Origin: Caldilineaceae bacterium
GTDB taxonomy: Bacteria > Chloroflexota > Anaerolineae > Caldilineales > Caldilineaceae
Length of the DNA: 64,000 nucleotides
Assembly: GCA_022824025.1 (NCBI GenBank)
Contig: JAJEBF010000011.1
Coordinates: 58,663-122,662, forward strand
Reading direction: 5' to 3'
Part shown: piece by piece, positions 26,702 to 35,618 of the stretch
Numbering within the stretch: the stretch's first letter is position 1
Layout of the letters: every line of letters starts with the position of its first letter
Translations under genes and position numbers: made by a program
Notes under the pieces: model-generated
The model's input: the letters and a program-made list of their open reading frames with translations, nothing else
The model's database searches: none
Told to the model about the DNA's origin: nothing

Positions 26702-27203
26702 GGTTAAGGTCTCTTCCATGACTTGTCCATTGGCCCACTGAACCGCAGTTTCAACTGCCTGAGGACTATACAGGCAATAGGCGGATATCAAGCGGGGCGG
26801 GGGTATTATACCCAAGTAAGCCCATTCGCGGAAGCCGCCTTTTTTGAGGTGGAGTCCGAGTATCATCGTCCAACCAGACTTCACTCAGATAACCCTACCG
26901 ATCGATGAACATGACTCAGCTTCCCCCTGATGTCCATATACCCGGTTTCACGATCGCAGTTGCCGCATGGAACCGTCATTGCGAATTTTCAGTGCGCCCG
27001 AACAGGAGCTGTCATGCTGCGTTCCGCCGCCACTTCTTCGTCCTGGCGCTCCCAACGCAGGATGCCCTCGACCCCATTCTGCGGCGCGCCGTCGCCGACA
27101 GCCTCATGTTGAGCAATCCGCGCATTTAGGGTACGATTGAGCGAACATCGCATCCGGCCGCTCGAGCCGGACACGCCCCAGTCATTTGCAAAAGGATGCA
27201 CGC
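26702..27203. other. Divergent intergenic region
   Basis: About 500 bp separate the divergent phosphoesterase and DUF3500 genes. No open frame here is convincing and no clear promoter pair stands out; both genes' promoters must lie within it. Confidence 0.4.
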
Positions 27204-28298
27204 ATGTCAAACTCAACCGATACCTTAACCGGGTCCGGCGCCCGAACGGTCGTAAGGCGTATGGGTGAAGCCGCAGCCGCATTTCTGGCCTGCCTCTCCA
27301 TAGACCAGAAACACAGAGCGGTCGTTCCCTTCGACGACCAGGAAGAGCGCACAAACTGGCACTATACACCGATTCTACGCAAGGGTCTTTCCCTCTCTGA
27401 AATGACCTTCCCGCAGCGGCAGAAGGCCCTCCAACTGGTACATACCGGCCTCAGTCGCGCCGGTTTTGCAACCGCCTCCACCGTGATGGGCATTGAAAAC
27501 GCCCTCGACATGTTGGAAGGCTGGAAGCGAACACATCCCGGCCGCGATCCACAGCTCTATTTCATGACCATTTTCGATAGTCCGGATGAAAAGGGCCTGT
27601 GGGGATGGCGATTCGAAGGGCATCATATTTCGCTCAATTTCACGATCGCGGATGGAAAAATCATTTCGCCCACGCCAATGTTCTTCGGCTCGAACCCGGC
27701 CGATGCGCCCTTCAGCCCTGCGGCCACACTCCGACCTCTGGCAGGCGTCGAAGACCTGGCCCGCGAGCTGGCCCGCTCCTTTGACGAGGAGGCCCTCGCC
27801 ATCGCGAGAATCTCTCCGGCGGCGCCGCCCGACAATGTACTCTACAATCTCCCCCAGGCAGTTGAAGGCGCATTCAAAATGCCTGCCAACTCCCCCGACC
27901 TGAAGATATGGCAAAAGGCCCATGGCGTGGACGATGCCCATGTCCAGGCGCTGCGCTATTCCGATACCCCCCGCGGCCTCTGCCGCAACCGTATGAACAG
28001 CCAGCAGCAGGAGATCCTGCTGGCGCTCATCGGCGAATACATCCATCGAATGCCGGACGAACTCGCCGAAACAGAGTGGCATCACCTCGGCGAACACGGC
28101 CTCGACGGAATCCACTTTGCCTGGGCTGGCGGTCTCGAAAAGAGGCAGGGACACTACTACCGCATCCAGGGCCCGCGCTTCGTCTGCGAATACGACAACA
28201 CCCAGGACGACGCCAACCACATCCACTCCGTCTGGCGCGATCCGGCCAATGATTTCGGCAGACATCTGCTGGCGCACCATTACGCCCATCATCATTGA
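27204..28298 (+). CDS. DUF3500 domain-containing protein
   Basis: A 364-residue protein matching the DUF3500 family. It has DQKHRAVVPFDDQEERTNWH, the GL(W/G)GWRFEGHHISLNFTI motif and FFGSNPADA, and ends in a His-rich LAHHYAHHH. The function of the family is unknown; the conserved His and Asp residues suggest metal binding. There is no signal peptide. ATG 27204 is chosen over an earlier frame opening because AAAAGGA sits 7-8 nt upstream. Confidence 0.85.
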   Translation: MSNSTDTLTGSGARTVVRRMGEAAAAFLACLSIDQKHRAVVPFDDQEERTNWHYTPILRKGLSLSEMTFPQRQKALQLVHTGLSRAGFATASTVMGIENALDMLEGWKRTHPGRDPQLYFMTIFDSPDEKGLWGWRFEGHHISLNFTIADGKIISPTPMFFGSNPADAPFSPAATLRPLAGVEDLARELARSFDEEALAIARISPAAPPDNVLYNLPQAVEGAFKMPANSPDLKIWQKAHGVDDAHVQALRYSDTPRGLCRNRMNSQQQEILLALIGEYIHRMPDELAETEWHHLGEHGLDGIHFAWAGGLEKRQGHYYRIQGPRFVCEYDNTQDDANHIHSVWRDPANDFGRHLLAHHYAHHH

Positions 28299-28391
28299 AG
28301 GCTGACCTTCCGTTGCCCCTTGCCGCAGGACTCGTGTTAGAATCGGCCAAGCGCTGCCTGCAGCCCGCAGGGCCCGGAGAAGAGAGTATGA

Positions 28392-28739
28392 ATTCCAAAG
28401 AGGCGATGCAAGACAAGCGCCGGGGTGAAGGAGTATTACATCCTCGACCCCAAGGGCGACAATATGCGCTTCTACCGACTTGCCCCCGCGAAGGACTTCT
28501 ACGGGGAAATCCCTCCGGACGAGAGGCAGGTGATTCGCTCCGAGACGCTGCCCGGTTTCCAGTTCCGAAGCCAGGATCTCCGGAGTCAGCCGGATTTGGC
28601 GGAGTTGGCCCTGGACGAGGCCTACGCCGGATATGTCATACCTGGCTATCGGGAAGCGGTGACCGCCCGGCGCGTCGCAGAAGAACGTGTGTAAGCATTG
28701 GAGGCCGAACTTGCCCGGTTGCGCCAACAGGACTCTTGA
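28392..28739 (+). pseudogene. Uma2-family endonuclease-like remnant
   Basis: The frame encodes AGVKEYYILDPKGDNMRFYRL and a C-terminal YVIPGYREAV, the second half of a Uma2 (DUF820, restriction-endonuclease-fold) protein. The N-terminal half with the first catalytic residues is missing, and the open frame is stopped upstream at 28389-28391. An in-frame TAA at 28692-28694 interrupts the typical coiled tail, which continues as ALEAELARLRQQDS to a second stop at 28737-28739. Two separate lesions show that this is a decayed copy. Confidence 0.75.
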
Positions 28740-28796
28740 ACACATTCTGTTCAAGGACGCGCCCCCAATAGGGCGGTGCCCAAACTCGTAGATCGT

Positions 28797-28825
28797 TTGA
28801 CGGAGCGAAGAAAGATCGGTACAAT
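28797..28825 (+). promoter_or_regulatory. Strong promoter upstream of the molybdopterin hydroxylase gene
   Basis: TTGACG (28797-28802), a 17-bp spacer and TACAAT (28820-28825), each one mismatch from the sigma70 consensus. It would give a ~164-nt leader before the ATG at 28996. Confidence 0.65.
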
Positions 28826-28940
28826 CCGACTCATGCGCCAGAGATCGCTTCGTCGTGACCAGCGGCATTCAGAGAAGATGAGGCTGGTATATCCAACTGA
28901 GACGTCCTGCAGAGCTATGGAGCTGTTCGCAAATGGCGAA

Positions 28941-28956
28941 TTGCAGGGCCCTGCAA
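28941..28956. promoter_or_regulatory. Perfect 16-bp palindrome in the leader of the molybdopterin hydroxylase gene
   Basis: TTGCAGGGCCCTGCAA reads the same on both strands. It lies between the promoter at 28797 and the start codon, 39 nt before the ATG, which is a plausible roadblock operator position. Confidence 0.5.
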
Positions 28957-28995
28957 GCGACTTTCCACACGTAACCAACTCTTAAGGAGATATTT

Positions 28996-31272
28996 ATGGC
29001 TGAAAACGGTAATTCGGTAATGTCCGGAAACTACCAGGTGGTGGGGACCCGGCCCATCCGGCACGACGGTACCGATAAGGTTGTCGGCGCTGCCCGCTAT
29101 GCCGCTGATCAGAACGTGCCGGGCATGTTGTACGGCAAGTATCTGCGCAGCCCCCACGCCCATGCCCGCATTTTGAGTATTGATACCAGCAAAGCCGAGG
29201 CGCTTCCAGGCGTCGTCGCAATCGTTACCTCATCTGACCTGGCTGAAGCAGCTGACAAAATCCAGGAAATGGGCGAAGACGCAGTGAATCTGAGGTATCT
29301 CAGCGCCAATATGCTGGCCCAGGATAAGGTCCTGTACCACGGCCACGCCATCGCCGCAGTGGCCGCGACCAGTGTCCACGTCGCCGAAGAGGCCGTCGGC
29401 CTCATCGATGTCGAATACGAGATCCTCAAGCCGGTGTTGGATGTGCGTGAAGCAATGGCAGACGACGCCCCCATTCTTCTCGAAGAGCTGCGCACCAACG
29501 CCCTGGGCGAAGTCGGCGATAAGCCAACCAATGTCGCGCAACACTTCCGCCACGCACGCGGCGACCTCGAAGCCGGTTACGAGGCAGCCGACGCAATCAT
29601 CGAGCGGGAATTCACCACAGCGATGGTCCATCAGGGCTATCTGGAACCGCAAGCCTCCACTGTGCAGTGGCGCGCCGACGACCAGATTCACATCTGGACC
29701 AGTACACAGGGCCCCTTCCAGATTCGGGATTCTGTCTCCGCGCTTCTCCAGATTCCCGTTTCCCAGGTAAAGGTTACGCCGGCGGAGATCGGAGGCGGTT
29801 TCGGCGGCAAATTCACCCCCTACACCGACCTTCCCGCGGCCCTGCTCTCCCGCAAGAGCGGCCACCGCCCCGTAAAAATGGCGCTGACCCGCACCGAAGT
29901 GCTGCAGGCGACCGGCCCCACCTCAGGCAGCTACATCAAAGTGAAGATGGGCGCGACTAAGGACGGCCGCATCACCGCGGTTGAAGCCGACCTCATCTAC
30001 GAGGCCGGCGCCTATCCCGGATCGCCCGTTGGCGCCGGCGCCGGCGTAATTCTCTCTCCGTACAAGCTGGATAATCTGCGTATCGATGGCTACGATGTTG
30101 TCGTGAACCGTCCTCAGAGCGGCGCCTACCGCGCGCCCGGCGGCACCAATGCCGCCTTCGCCTCCGAGACAGTCATCGACGAACTGGCCGAAGAACTGGG
30201 CATCGATCCCCTGGAATTCCGCCACATCAACGCCGCGCAGGAAGGAGATCGCCGACCGGACGGGCCCGAATACAAGCGCATCGGCTACAAGGAAACGGTT
30301 GAAGCCGCCATCGATCATCCCCATGCCGCCACCCCACAAGAGGGGAACTATCGGGGCCGCGGCGTTGCTTCCGGTTTCTGGTTCAACGGAGCCGGCCCTT
30401 CAAGCGTGACTGCTGTCGTCAATGCCGACGGCACCGTCAACCTGATTGAAGGCTCCACCGATATCGGCGGCACACGGGCCTCGGCCGCCATGATGCTGGC
30501 CGAAACAATCGGTGTCGCAGCCGAAGACATCAATCCCCAGGTCGTCGACACCGACTCGATCGGCTACACCGGCGGCACCGGCGGCAGCAGCGTCACCCAC
30601 AAGATCGGCGTGACGACCCATCAACTGGGGTTGGAGCTGCGCAGAAAGATGAGCGAACAGCTGGCCGATTACTGGGAAATGGAAGCATCCGACATCGCCT
30701 GGCAGGACGGCCAGTTCCGCGGCAACGGCCACAGCCTCGGCTTCAAAGAAGCCGCCCAGGAACTGTCCAGCGGCTACGAAGCGCTGACGGCCAGCGTGAC
30801 AATGAATACGGGTGGGGCCGGTCCCTGCTTCGGCACCCATATTGTCGACGTTGAGGTCGATCCGGAAACCGGAAAGGTCACGATCTTGCGCTACACTGCC
30901 GTGCAGGATGTCGGCAAGGCGATTCACCCCAGCTATGTGGAAGGCCAGATTCAGGGCGGTGTCGTGCAGGGAATCGGCTGGGCCCTGAATGAAGAGTATA
31001 TCTACGACGATGAGGGCCATCTTCTCAACGCCAGCCTTCTCGACTACCGTATGCCCACCGCGCTCGATCTGCCCATGATCGAGACCGTTGTGGTCGAGGT
31101 CGCCAACCCCGACCATCCCTTCGGCGTGCGCGGCGTGGGCGAAGTGCCGATCGTTCCACCCGCGGCAGCTATCGCCAACGCGATCTACGATGCCATTGGC
31201 GTTCGCCCAACCGAACTACCAATGTCGCCGGCCCGGATCCTGGAATCGATCTGGGAGAAAAACGGCTCCTAG
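28996..31272 (+). CDS. Xanthine dehydrogenase-family molybdopterin-binding subunit
   Basis: A 758-residue large subunit of the aldehyde oxidase/xanthine dehydrogenase family, which hydroxylates aldehydes, purines or related heterocycles using a molybdenum cofactor. Motifs include GVAIVTSSD, EFTTAMVHQGYLEPQA, EIGGGFGGK, YRAPGGTNAAFASE, the second-half GGTGGSSVTHK and the catalytic-Glu motif GVRGVGEVPIVPP. AAGGAG precedes the ATG. The FAD and 2Fe-2S partner subunits normally encoded alongside are absent, so it is an orphan here or its partners are elsewhere. A terminator follows at 31332. Confidence 0.93.
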   Translation: MAENGNSVMSGNYQVVGTRPIRHDGTDKVVGAARYAADQNVPGMLYGKYLRSPHAHARILSIDTSKAEALPGVVAIVTSSDLAEAADKIQEMGEDAVNLRYLSANMLAQDKVLYHGHAIAAVAATSVHVAEEAVGLIDVEYEILKPVLDVREAMADDAPILLEELRTNALGEVGDKPTNVAQHFRHARGDLEAGYEAADAIIEREFTTAMVHQGYLEPQASTVQWRADDQIHIWTSTQGPFQIRDSVSALLQIPVSQVKVTPAEIGGGFGGKFTPYTDLPAALLSRKSGHRPVKMALTRTEVLQATGPTSGSYIKVKMGATKDGRITAVEADLIYEAGAYPGSPVGAGAGVILSPYKLDNLRIDGYDVVVNRPQSGAYRAPGGTNAAFASETVIDELAEELGIDPLEFRHINAAQEGDRRPDGPEYKRIGYKETVEAAIDHPHAATPQEGNYRGRGVASGFWFNGAGPSSVTAVVNADGTVNLIEGSTDIGGTRASAAMMLAETIGVAAEDINPQVVDTDSIGYTGGTGGSSVTHKIGVTTHQLGLELRRKMSEQLADYWEMEASDIAWQDGQFRGNGHSLGFKEAAQELSSGYEALTASVTMNTGGAGPCFGTHIVDVEVDPETGKVTILRYTAVQDVGKAIHPSYVEGQIQGGVVQGIGWALNEEYIYDDEGHLLNASLLDYRMPTALDLPMIETVVVEVANPDHPFGVRGVGEVPIVPPAAAIANAIYDAIGVRPTELPMSPARILESIWEKNGS

Positions 31273-31331
31273 CGTTCAGTTTCCGATAGACTGCGGCCAG
31301 ATACCTCACGGGCCGCCGAACTGTAAGCCAA

Positions 31332-31370
31332 GGCGGGTCGGTAGACCATGTGTTGACCGGCCCGCCTTTT
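31332..31370 (+). terminator. Rho-independent terminator
   Basis: An 11-bp GC-rich stem (GGCGGGTCGGT at 31332-31342 with ACCGGCCCGCC at 31356-31366, one G-U pair) is followed directly by TTTT. It ends the transcript of the molybdopterin hydroxylase gene. Confidence 0.8.
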
Positions 31371-31432
31371 GCTTCAATCGTGAGGAGCAGAGCGACTGAT
31401 GGCAAGGTTCGAGGACAGGAGATAACAGCCGT

Positions 31433-32377
31433 ATGCCTTCCTCCCGGTCGGTTGCCGTTACCGGCGGCCTTGGCAACCTCGGCACGAAACTGCTGCTGCA
31501 CCTGGCCCGCGAAAGTCCCTGTCCCCGCTTGATCGGGCTGGACGTGCGCTCGCCGTCTCCCGACCAGCTGCAGACCCTGCAGGAGGCCGCCGCGCAGAAC
31601 GCGACTGGCACGACACCTGCCGTCGAACTCCTCGAATGCGACCTCACCGACCCCCATGACAGCCGCTGGCGCGATGCATTCGACCGCGTGCAGGCGGTCG
31701 TCCACTTCGCCGCGGACAATCCCTACCCGGACGCCAGCTGGGATGAAGCGGCCGTCTCTATCGACATGACCCTCAATGTGGCGCTGGCCGCGGCGGCAAG
31801 CCCTGCCGTCGACCGCTTCGTCTTCGCCACCTCCAATCACGTCATGGGCCGCTACAAAGACGATCCCCTGGCCGCCACCGTTGGCCCAAGCGCGCTGACA
31901 CCTGACAAGCCCCTCGGTGTGGGCACCGTCTGGGCCGAGACCGACCCGCCCCTCGACGCCACCGCCTATTCCACAACCAAAATGGTGGGGGAACGAATCT
32001 GCCAGGCGCTTGGCGCGCAGTCAGAAGGCGCCACCACTTTCGTCAGCGTGCGCATCGGCTGGTGCCAGCCAGGCCCCAACCGGCCCGAGACGCTCAACGC
32101 CACCGGCGAACCCGGCGCAGACAGCGGCGCCGCCGATTCTCACCCCGACCCGGAAGGATACCGCCGCGCCGAAAACTGGTTCCGCCTGATGTGGTTGTCA
32201 AACCGCGACTTTACGCAGCTGTTCGAACGGGCCGTCAACGCAGACGCCGGCGCATGGCCCGCGCCGGCCATCGTCGTCAACGGCATGTCCGACAACACCG
32301 GTATGGCCTGGAGCCTTGAAGAGACGCGCAGCCTTCTCGGATATCAGCCCCAGGACGATGTCACTCGCTTTGAATAA
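31433..32377 (+). CDS. NAD-dependent epimerase/dehydratase (uronate dehydrogenase-like)
   Basis: A 314-residue extended SDR protein. It has the Rossmann motif TGGLGNLGTKLL, a VVHFAADNP segment, the SNHVMGRY motif also seen in uronate dehydrogenases, and the catalytic YSTTK. Uronate dehydrogenase oxidises glucuronate or galacturonate to the aldarolactone. The neighbourhood (TIM-barrel isomerase, SDR, and a mannonate dehydratase 6 kb on) fits hexuronate use, but the substrate is inferred. Confidence 0.82.
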   Translation: MPSSRSVAVTGGLGNLGTKLLLHLARESPCPRLIGLDVRSPSPDQLQTLQEAAAQNATGTTPAVELLECDLTDPHDSRWRDAFDRVQAVVHFAADNPYPDASWDEAAVSIDMTLNVALAAAASPAVDRFVFATSNHVMGRYKDDPLAATVGPSALTPDKPLGVGTVWAETDPPLDATAYSTTKMVGERICQALGAQSEGATTFVSVRIGWCQPGPNRPETLNATGEPGADSGAADSHPDPEGYRRAENWFRLMWLSNRDFTQLFERAVNADAGAWPAPAIVVNGMSDNTGMAWSLEETRSLLGYQPQDDVTRFE

Positions 32378-32410
32378 GACGCAGTTCCAACCGGGCAAAG
32401 GAGAACCCAC

Positions 32411-33217
32411 ATGAGCTACAAGCTCGCTTACAGTACCCTGCGCTGGCAAAATCCTGAACTAGAGCCGGCCCTGGCCGGACTGGCAGAAGCCGGCTGGCAA
32501 GGCTGGGAGAGCAGACTGCCCCTCAATTGGATGGGAACACCGGCGCGCCTGCGGCGGGTCTGCGATGACGCGGGGATGCCTCTCGTCGTGCTAACGGCCA
32601 ACGGGACGCCCGATAGCCGCGATCGCGAAAACGTCGAGATCAACCGCCGCCGCATGGAGTTCGCCGCGGAGATGGGCTGCGACTGCTTTATGTACATGAA
32701 CGGCGGCAAGCCCGACGACCGCCCCGTGAGCGACGATGACGTCAAAGCGGCCGCCGAAGGCGCCGATGAATGGGCCGATTACGCGGCCCAATTCGGCCTT
32801 GAGCTGACCTACCACATCCACACAAATCTGCTCGTCGATTCGATCGACCACTGGAAGCTGTACATGGCCAATCTTAGCACCGCCAAGCTGTGCATCGACG
32901 TCTCCCACGCGCAGCTGTGGGGCTATGACCCCGTCGCGTCGTTGCGCGACTTCAGCGCCCAGTTGAACTATGTCCATCTGCAGGATTGGGCCACCACCAC
33001 CCGGCGCGCCGACGGCTACTACGACCCCCAGTGGTGCCAGGTCGGGGAACACGAAAATGTCGATTTCCCGTCCATCCGGGGCGTTCTTGACGAAATCGGC
33101 TACGACCGCTGGGTGACCGCCTGTCCCGGCCAGCCGATTCCAGGGCGCGATGACCCCATGAGCGAGGCTGAACGAAGCGCTGGAATGGTCACATATCTGC
33201 GGGGTATCGGCTACTAG
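32411..33217 (+). CDS. Sugar phosphate isomerase/epimerase (xylose isomerase-like TIM barrel)
   Basis: A 268-residue AP-endonuclease-2-like TIM-barrel protein. Metal-site segments are visible: CFMYMNGGKPDD, LELTYHIHTN, LCIDVSHAQLWGYD and YVHLQDW. It sits 33 bp after the uronate dehydrogenase-like gene with an AAAGGAGAA ribosome binding site and probably shares its transcript. Inosose isomerase/dehydratase-like or ketose epimerase activity is possible. It shares the CTAG stop with the converging SDR gene. Confidence 0.82.
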   Translation: MSYKLAYSTLRWQNPELEPALAGLAEAGWQGWESRLPLNWMGTPARLRRVCDDAGMPLVVLTANGTPDSRDRENVEINRRRMEFAAEMGCDCFMYMNGGKPDDRPVSDDDVKAAAEGADEWADYAAQFGLELTYHIHTNLLVDSIDHWKLYMANLSTAKLCIDVSHAQLWGYDPVASLRDFSAQLNYVHLQDWATTTRRADGYYDPQWCQVGEHENVDFPSIRGVLDEIGYDRWVTACPGQPIPGRDDPMSEAERSAGMVTYLRGIGY

Positions 33218-34041
33218 GGGCCCAAGTCAATCTCAGGGTGATCGCGGTAATATCTGGCAGTATCGAGGACCAGATTTTCCTGCAGCTGGATCGTCATGCC
33301 GCCGTCTACGACCATCGTATGTCCTGTGATGAACCCGGCTTCGTCCGAGCAGAGGAACCGCACCGCATTGGCGATGTCGTCGGGCACACCCGTGTGTCGC
33401 AGAGGATAATGCTGGTCGAAGAACCGCAGCATGGAGGGGTTTTCTTCCCATCGTTCGGCTTGGCGCTCAGTGACAATGTGCCCGGGGCAGATGCAGTTGA
33501 CGCGCACACCGCTCGGTCCGAAATCAAGCGCCATCTGGCGGCTCATCGCGATGATCGCCGCCTTTGTCATCTCGTAAGCGAGGCTTGACGGCGCCACCAG
33601 TTGTCCATGCACCGAAGAGATGTTGACGATGCTGCCGCCGCCGCTGGCCTGAATGCGCGGCACCCCGTACTTCGCGCTCAGAAAAACCGCCTTCTGCGAC
33701 GCGCTAAGCGCCCGGTCGAAGGCGGTTTCAGTCAGGGTAATGGCCGTCCCGTCCGGCTCCAGGGTCCCCCAGGCGTTGTTCACCAGGATGTGCAGCCCGC
33801 CCCAGAGTTCGACCGCCCGTTCGATCATCGGCCGGATCTGTTCCGGCTGCGAAATGTCGACTTCATAGGCCGAGGCTGTGCCGCCGCTCTCCTCGATGCG
33901 GGCCACATTTTCAGCCGCATTATCCGGCGCGAAGTCGGCGATCAGCACCTTCGCCCCGTCCGCGGCCAGCCGCCGCGCGATGGCGCCGCCAATCCCGACA
34001 GCTCCCCCTGTTACGATGGCAATCCTATTTGTCAGTGTCAT
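33214..34041 (-). CDS. Short-chain dehydrogenase/reductase (SDR)
   Basis: A 275-residue classical SDR. It has the TGGAVGIGGAIAR cofactor motif, NNAWG, the catalytic Ser in SIVNISSVHG, and YEMTK with the active Tyr and Lys; the C-terminal FITGHTMVVDGG is typical. The frame opens at TTG 34074, but ATG 34041 is preferred because it begins right before the Rossmann fold and lies ~35 nt behind a promoter. The substrate is unknown, probably a sugar or sugar acid given the neighbours. Confidence 0.86.
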   Translation of the reverse strand: MTLTNRIAIVTGGAVGIGGAIARRLAADGAKVLIADFAPDNAAENVARIEESGGTASAYEVDISQPEQIRPMIERAVELWGGLHILVNNAWGTLEPDGTAITLTETAFDRALSASQKAVFLSAKYGVPRIQASGGGSIVNISSVHGQLVAPSSLAYEMTKAAIIAMSRQMALDFGPSGVRVNCICPGHIVTERQAERWEENPSMLRFFDQHYPLRHTGVPDDIANAVRFLCSDEAGFITGHTMVVDGGMTIQLQENLVLDTARYYRDHPEIDLGP

Positions 34042-34082
34042 GAGAGGTTTCCCGAGCAAGTTGTGGAGTGTCAACCGGGATC

Positions 34083-34111
34083 AGTATACTTGCCGGCCTT
34101 GCCATAACCAA
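34083..34111 (-). promoter_or_regulatory. Probable promoter of the SDR gene
   Basis: On the minus strand TTGGTT (34111-34106), a 17-bp spacer and TATACT (34088-34083) precede the SDR start by about 40 nt. Confidence 0.45.
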
Positions 34112-34243
34112 ACCTGGTGCAACTGGCCACTGGCGCCGTATTGAAGGGCCCCTGGCGTGGACTGATTATGAGAGTTAAGTCAAACGGTATATGCTAACTT
34201 GGCATGAAATCCGCAGATTATTGGAATCGCTTGGTCGAAAAAT

Positions 34244-34588
34244 ATGGAAGCCAGAAGCGGCGCCATACGCGAAATCGTCTCATACCTCAGCACAATCGAT
34301 CCCTTCCGAATCGTGCTGTTTGGCTCTCACGCAATGGCGACACAGGATTCGGAGAGCGATATCGATCTGCTGGTCATTCTGGACTCTGAGGACATCTCAC
34401 AGACCTATGGGGAAATAATGCAAAGCAGGCTCATGGTGAGGAAAAGCCTCCGAGCCGTCAACAGGCGTGTTCCCATCGACCTTGTTGTCTATACCAGGGG
34501 CGAATACGATTTCCTCAAAAAACAAGGCTCTTCTTTTCTCCGCGAGATAGAACGCTCCGGGAAAACGCTGTATGAGAAGGCAGACTAA
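34244..34588 (+). CDS. Minimal nucleotidyltransferase (MNT-type antitoxin)
   Basis: A 114-residue protein of the MNT family. The active-site signature is VLFGSHAMATQDSESDIDLLV, with the GS motif and two Asp residues, followed by a third acidic position at PIDLVVY. Such proteins AMPylate a partner HEPN toxin in HEPN/MNT toxin-antitoxin pairs. The next gene, overlapping by 17 bp, is a truncated HEPN protein, so the pair is probably broken. Confidence 0.82.
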   Translation: MEARSGAIREIVSYLSTIDPFRIVLFGSHAMATQDSESDIDLLVILDSEDISQTYGEIMQSRLMVRKSLRAVNRRVPIDLVVYTRGEYDFLKKQGSSFLREIERSGKTLYEKAD

Positions 34589-34772
34589 AGCTTGGCTGGA
34601 TTCGGCTCGCGATGACTTGGGGGTTGTGGAGGCGATCATCTATCGCGAGGACCTCACGCATATGGTTGCTTTCCACTGTCAACAGTCGATTGAAAAAGCG
34701 CTTAAGGCAGTCCTCGAAGAGCATGAACAGCTCGTGCCAAGAATCCATATCCCCGACATCTCTCAGGCTTAG
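34572..34772 (+). pseudogene. Truncated HEPN-domain toxin
   Basis: The 66-residue frame matches the first half of a HEPN protein: an N-terminal W.DSARDDLGVVEAI helix and the conserved F.CQQSIEKALKAVL helix. It stops after RIHIPDISQA, about half the usual ~125 residues, before the helix that normally carries the Rx4-6H nuclease motif. The toxin is therefore expected to be inactive. It overlaps the MNT gene and is followed 12 bp later by a frameshifted antitoxin. Confidence 0.7.
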
Positions 34773-34784
34773 TCGTTATAAAAA

Positions 34785-35035
34785 ATGAAAAAGCTAAGAG
34801 TCCCCGACTTCAAGAGTTACGAGGAGGAGGCCGCATTCTGGGATAGCCTGGACACCGCAGATTTTATGGAAGACGATGACAAGTGGTTCCGTTTTGATAC
34901 GCCCCATAAGCGTGCAGTCCGCGTTGCTATTCTTCCTGAAATGGCGGAGGAACTCATGCGAAAGGCGTGTCAATCGAGATCTTAGTGAACGTTCTTCTGA
35001 TTGAGCGCATACAAGGTTCGACAGCGGCAAGCTAA
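34785..35035 (+). pseudogene. CopG-family antitoxin disrupted by a -1 frameshift
   Basis: The frame starting MKKLRVPDFKSYEEEAAFWD is the N-terminal part of a CopG_antitoxin (PF12441-like) protein. It runs to a premature stop at 34983-34985. The expected ribbon-helix-helix end, AKGVSIEILVNVLLIERIQ, is encoded in the -1 frame from 34958 to a stop at 35033-35035. One deleted base near 34956-34960 explains this. No matching toxin gene (BrnT-like) is next to it. Confidence 0.75.
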
Positions 35036-35244
35036 GAGCCGGAGCGTTGCACGCCTCCCTGATTTTCAAGACCCTAAGCCGGCATCTGATCAGGCGCTTG
35101 AGCAGATTAAGGACCCCCTTTGGCTTAAAATCACACTTCCTGGCGTAGCGAGGATGTCGGTCCTTTTGGCCGTCTCGGCCGATAAAGGTTACTGTCCGAG
35201 ATAAGGACAGCGGATTACTTCTGATAAGTTGAGAGGAAACTACA

Positions 35245-35610
35245 ATGGATCTTCCACCAGTCGATCTGCCCGCGTTGCTCGGGCCAACAGAAGCTTTCAT
35301 TATCGGTGCTCCATTTGTCGCTATCTGGCTCCTGTCCGGCATCGTCAGCGCGATGGTCGCGACAAATAAAGGAAGAAGCGGTTGCAGTTGGTTTCTGCTT
35401 GGATTCCTATTGGGCCCACTGGGCCTCATTCTGTCCTTCGCAGTCTCCAAGAACCAGTCTGTGCTTGAACAAAGGATGGTCCAGCGCGGCGAAATGCAGT
35501 ACTGCCCCTACTGCGCCGAATTGGTCAGAGCCGAAGCCATCAAGTGCCGCTACTGCGGCGAAAACTTCGGTGGGGACCCGTCAGCGTCCCATTCACCGTA
35601 CATGCGATAA
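35245..35610 (+). CDS. Small membrane protein with C-terminal zinc ribbon
   Basis: A 121-residue protein. Two hydrophobic helices (about 18-37 and 46-68; FIIGAPFVAIWLLSGIVSAM and WFLLGFLLGPLGLILSFAV) are followed by a rubredoxin-like zinc ribbon CPYC-x11-CRYC (about 88-104). GAGAGGAAA precedes ATG. The topology suggests a membrane-anchored adaptor with a cytoplasmic zinc knuckle. It is followed after 8 bp by the PD-(D/E)XK-like gene, which may be co-transcribed. Confidence 0.75.
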   Translation: MDLPPVDLPALLGPTEAFIIGAPFVAIWLLSGIVSAMVATNKGRSGCSWFLLGFLLGPLGLILSFAVSKNQSVLEQRMVQRGEMQYCPYCAELVRAEAIKCRYCGENFGGDPSASHSPYMR

Positions 35611-35618
35611 ACCGGTCT

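Noticed and set aside
27375..28868. A 497-codon minus-strand frame opposite the DUF3500 gene.
   Set aside because: It spans the DUF3500 coding region and the Uma2 remnant and shows no motif.
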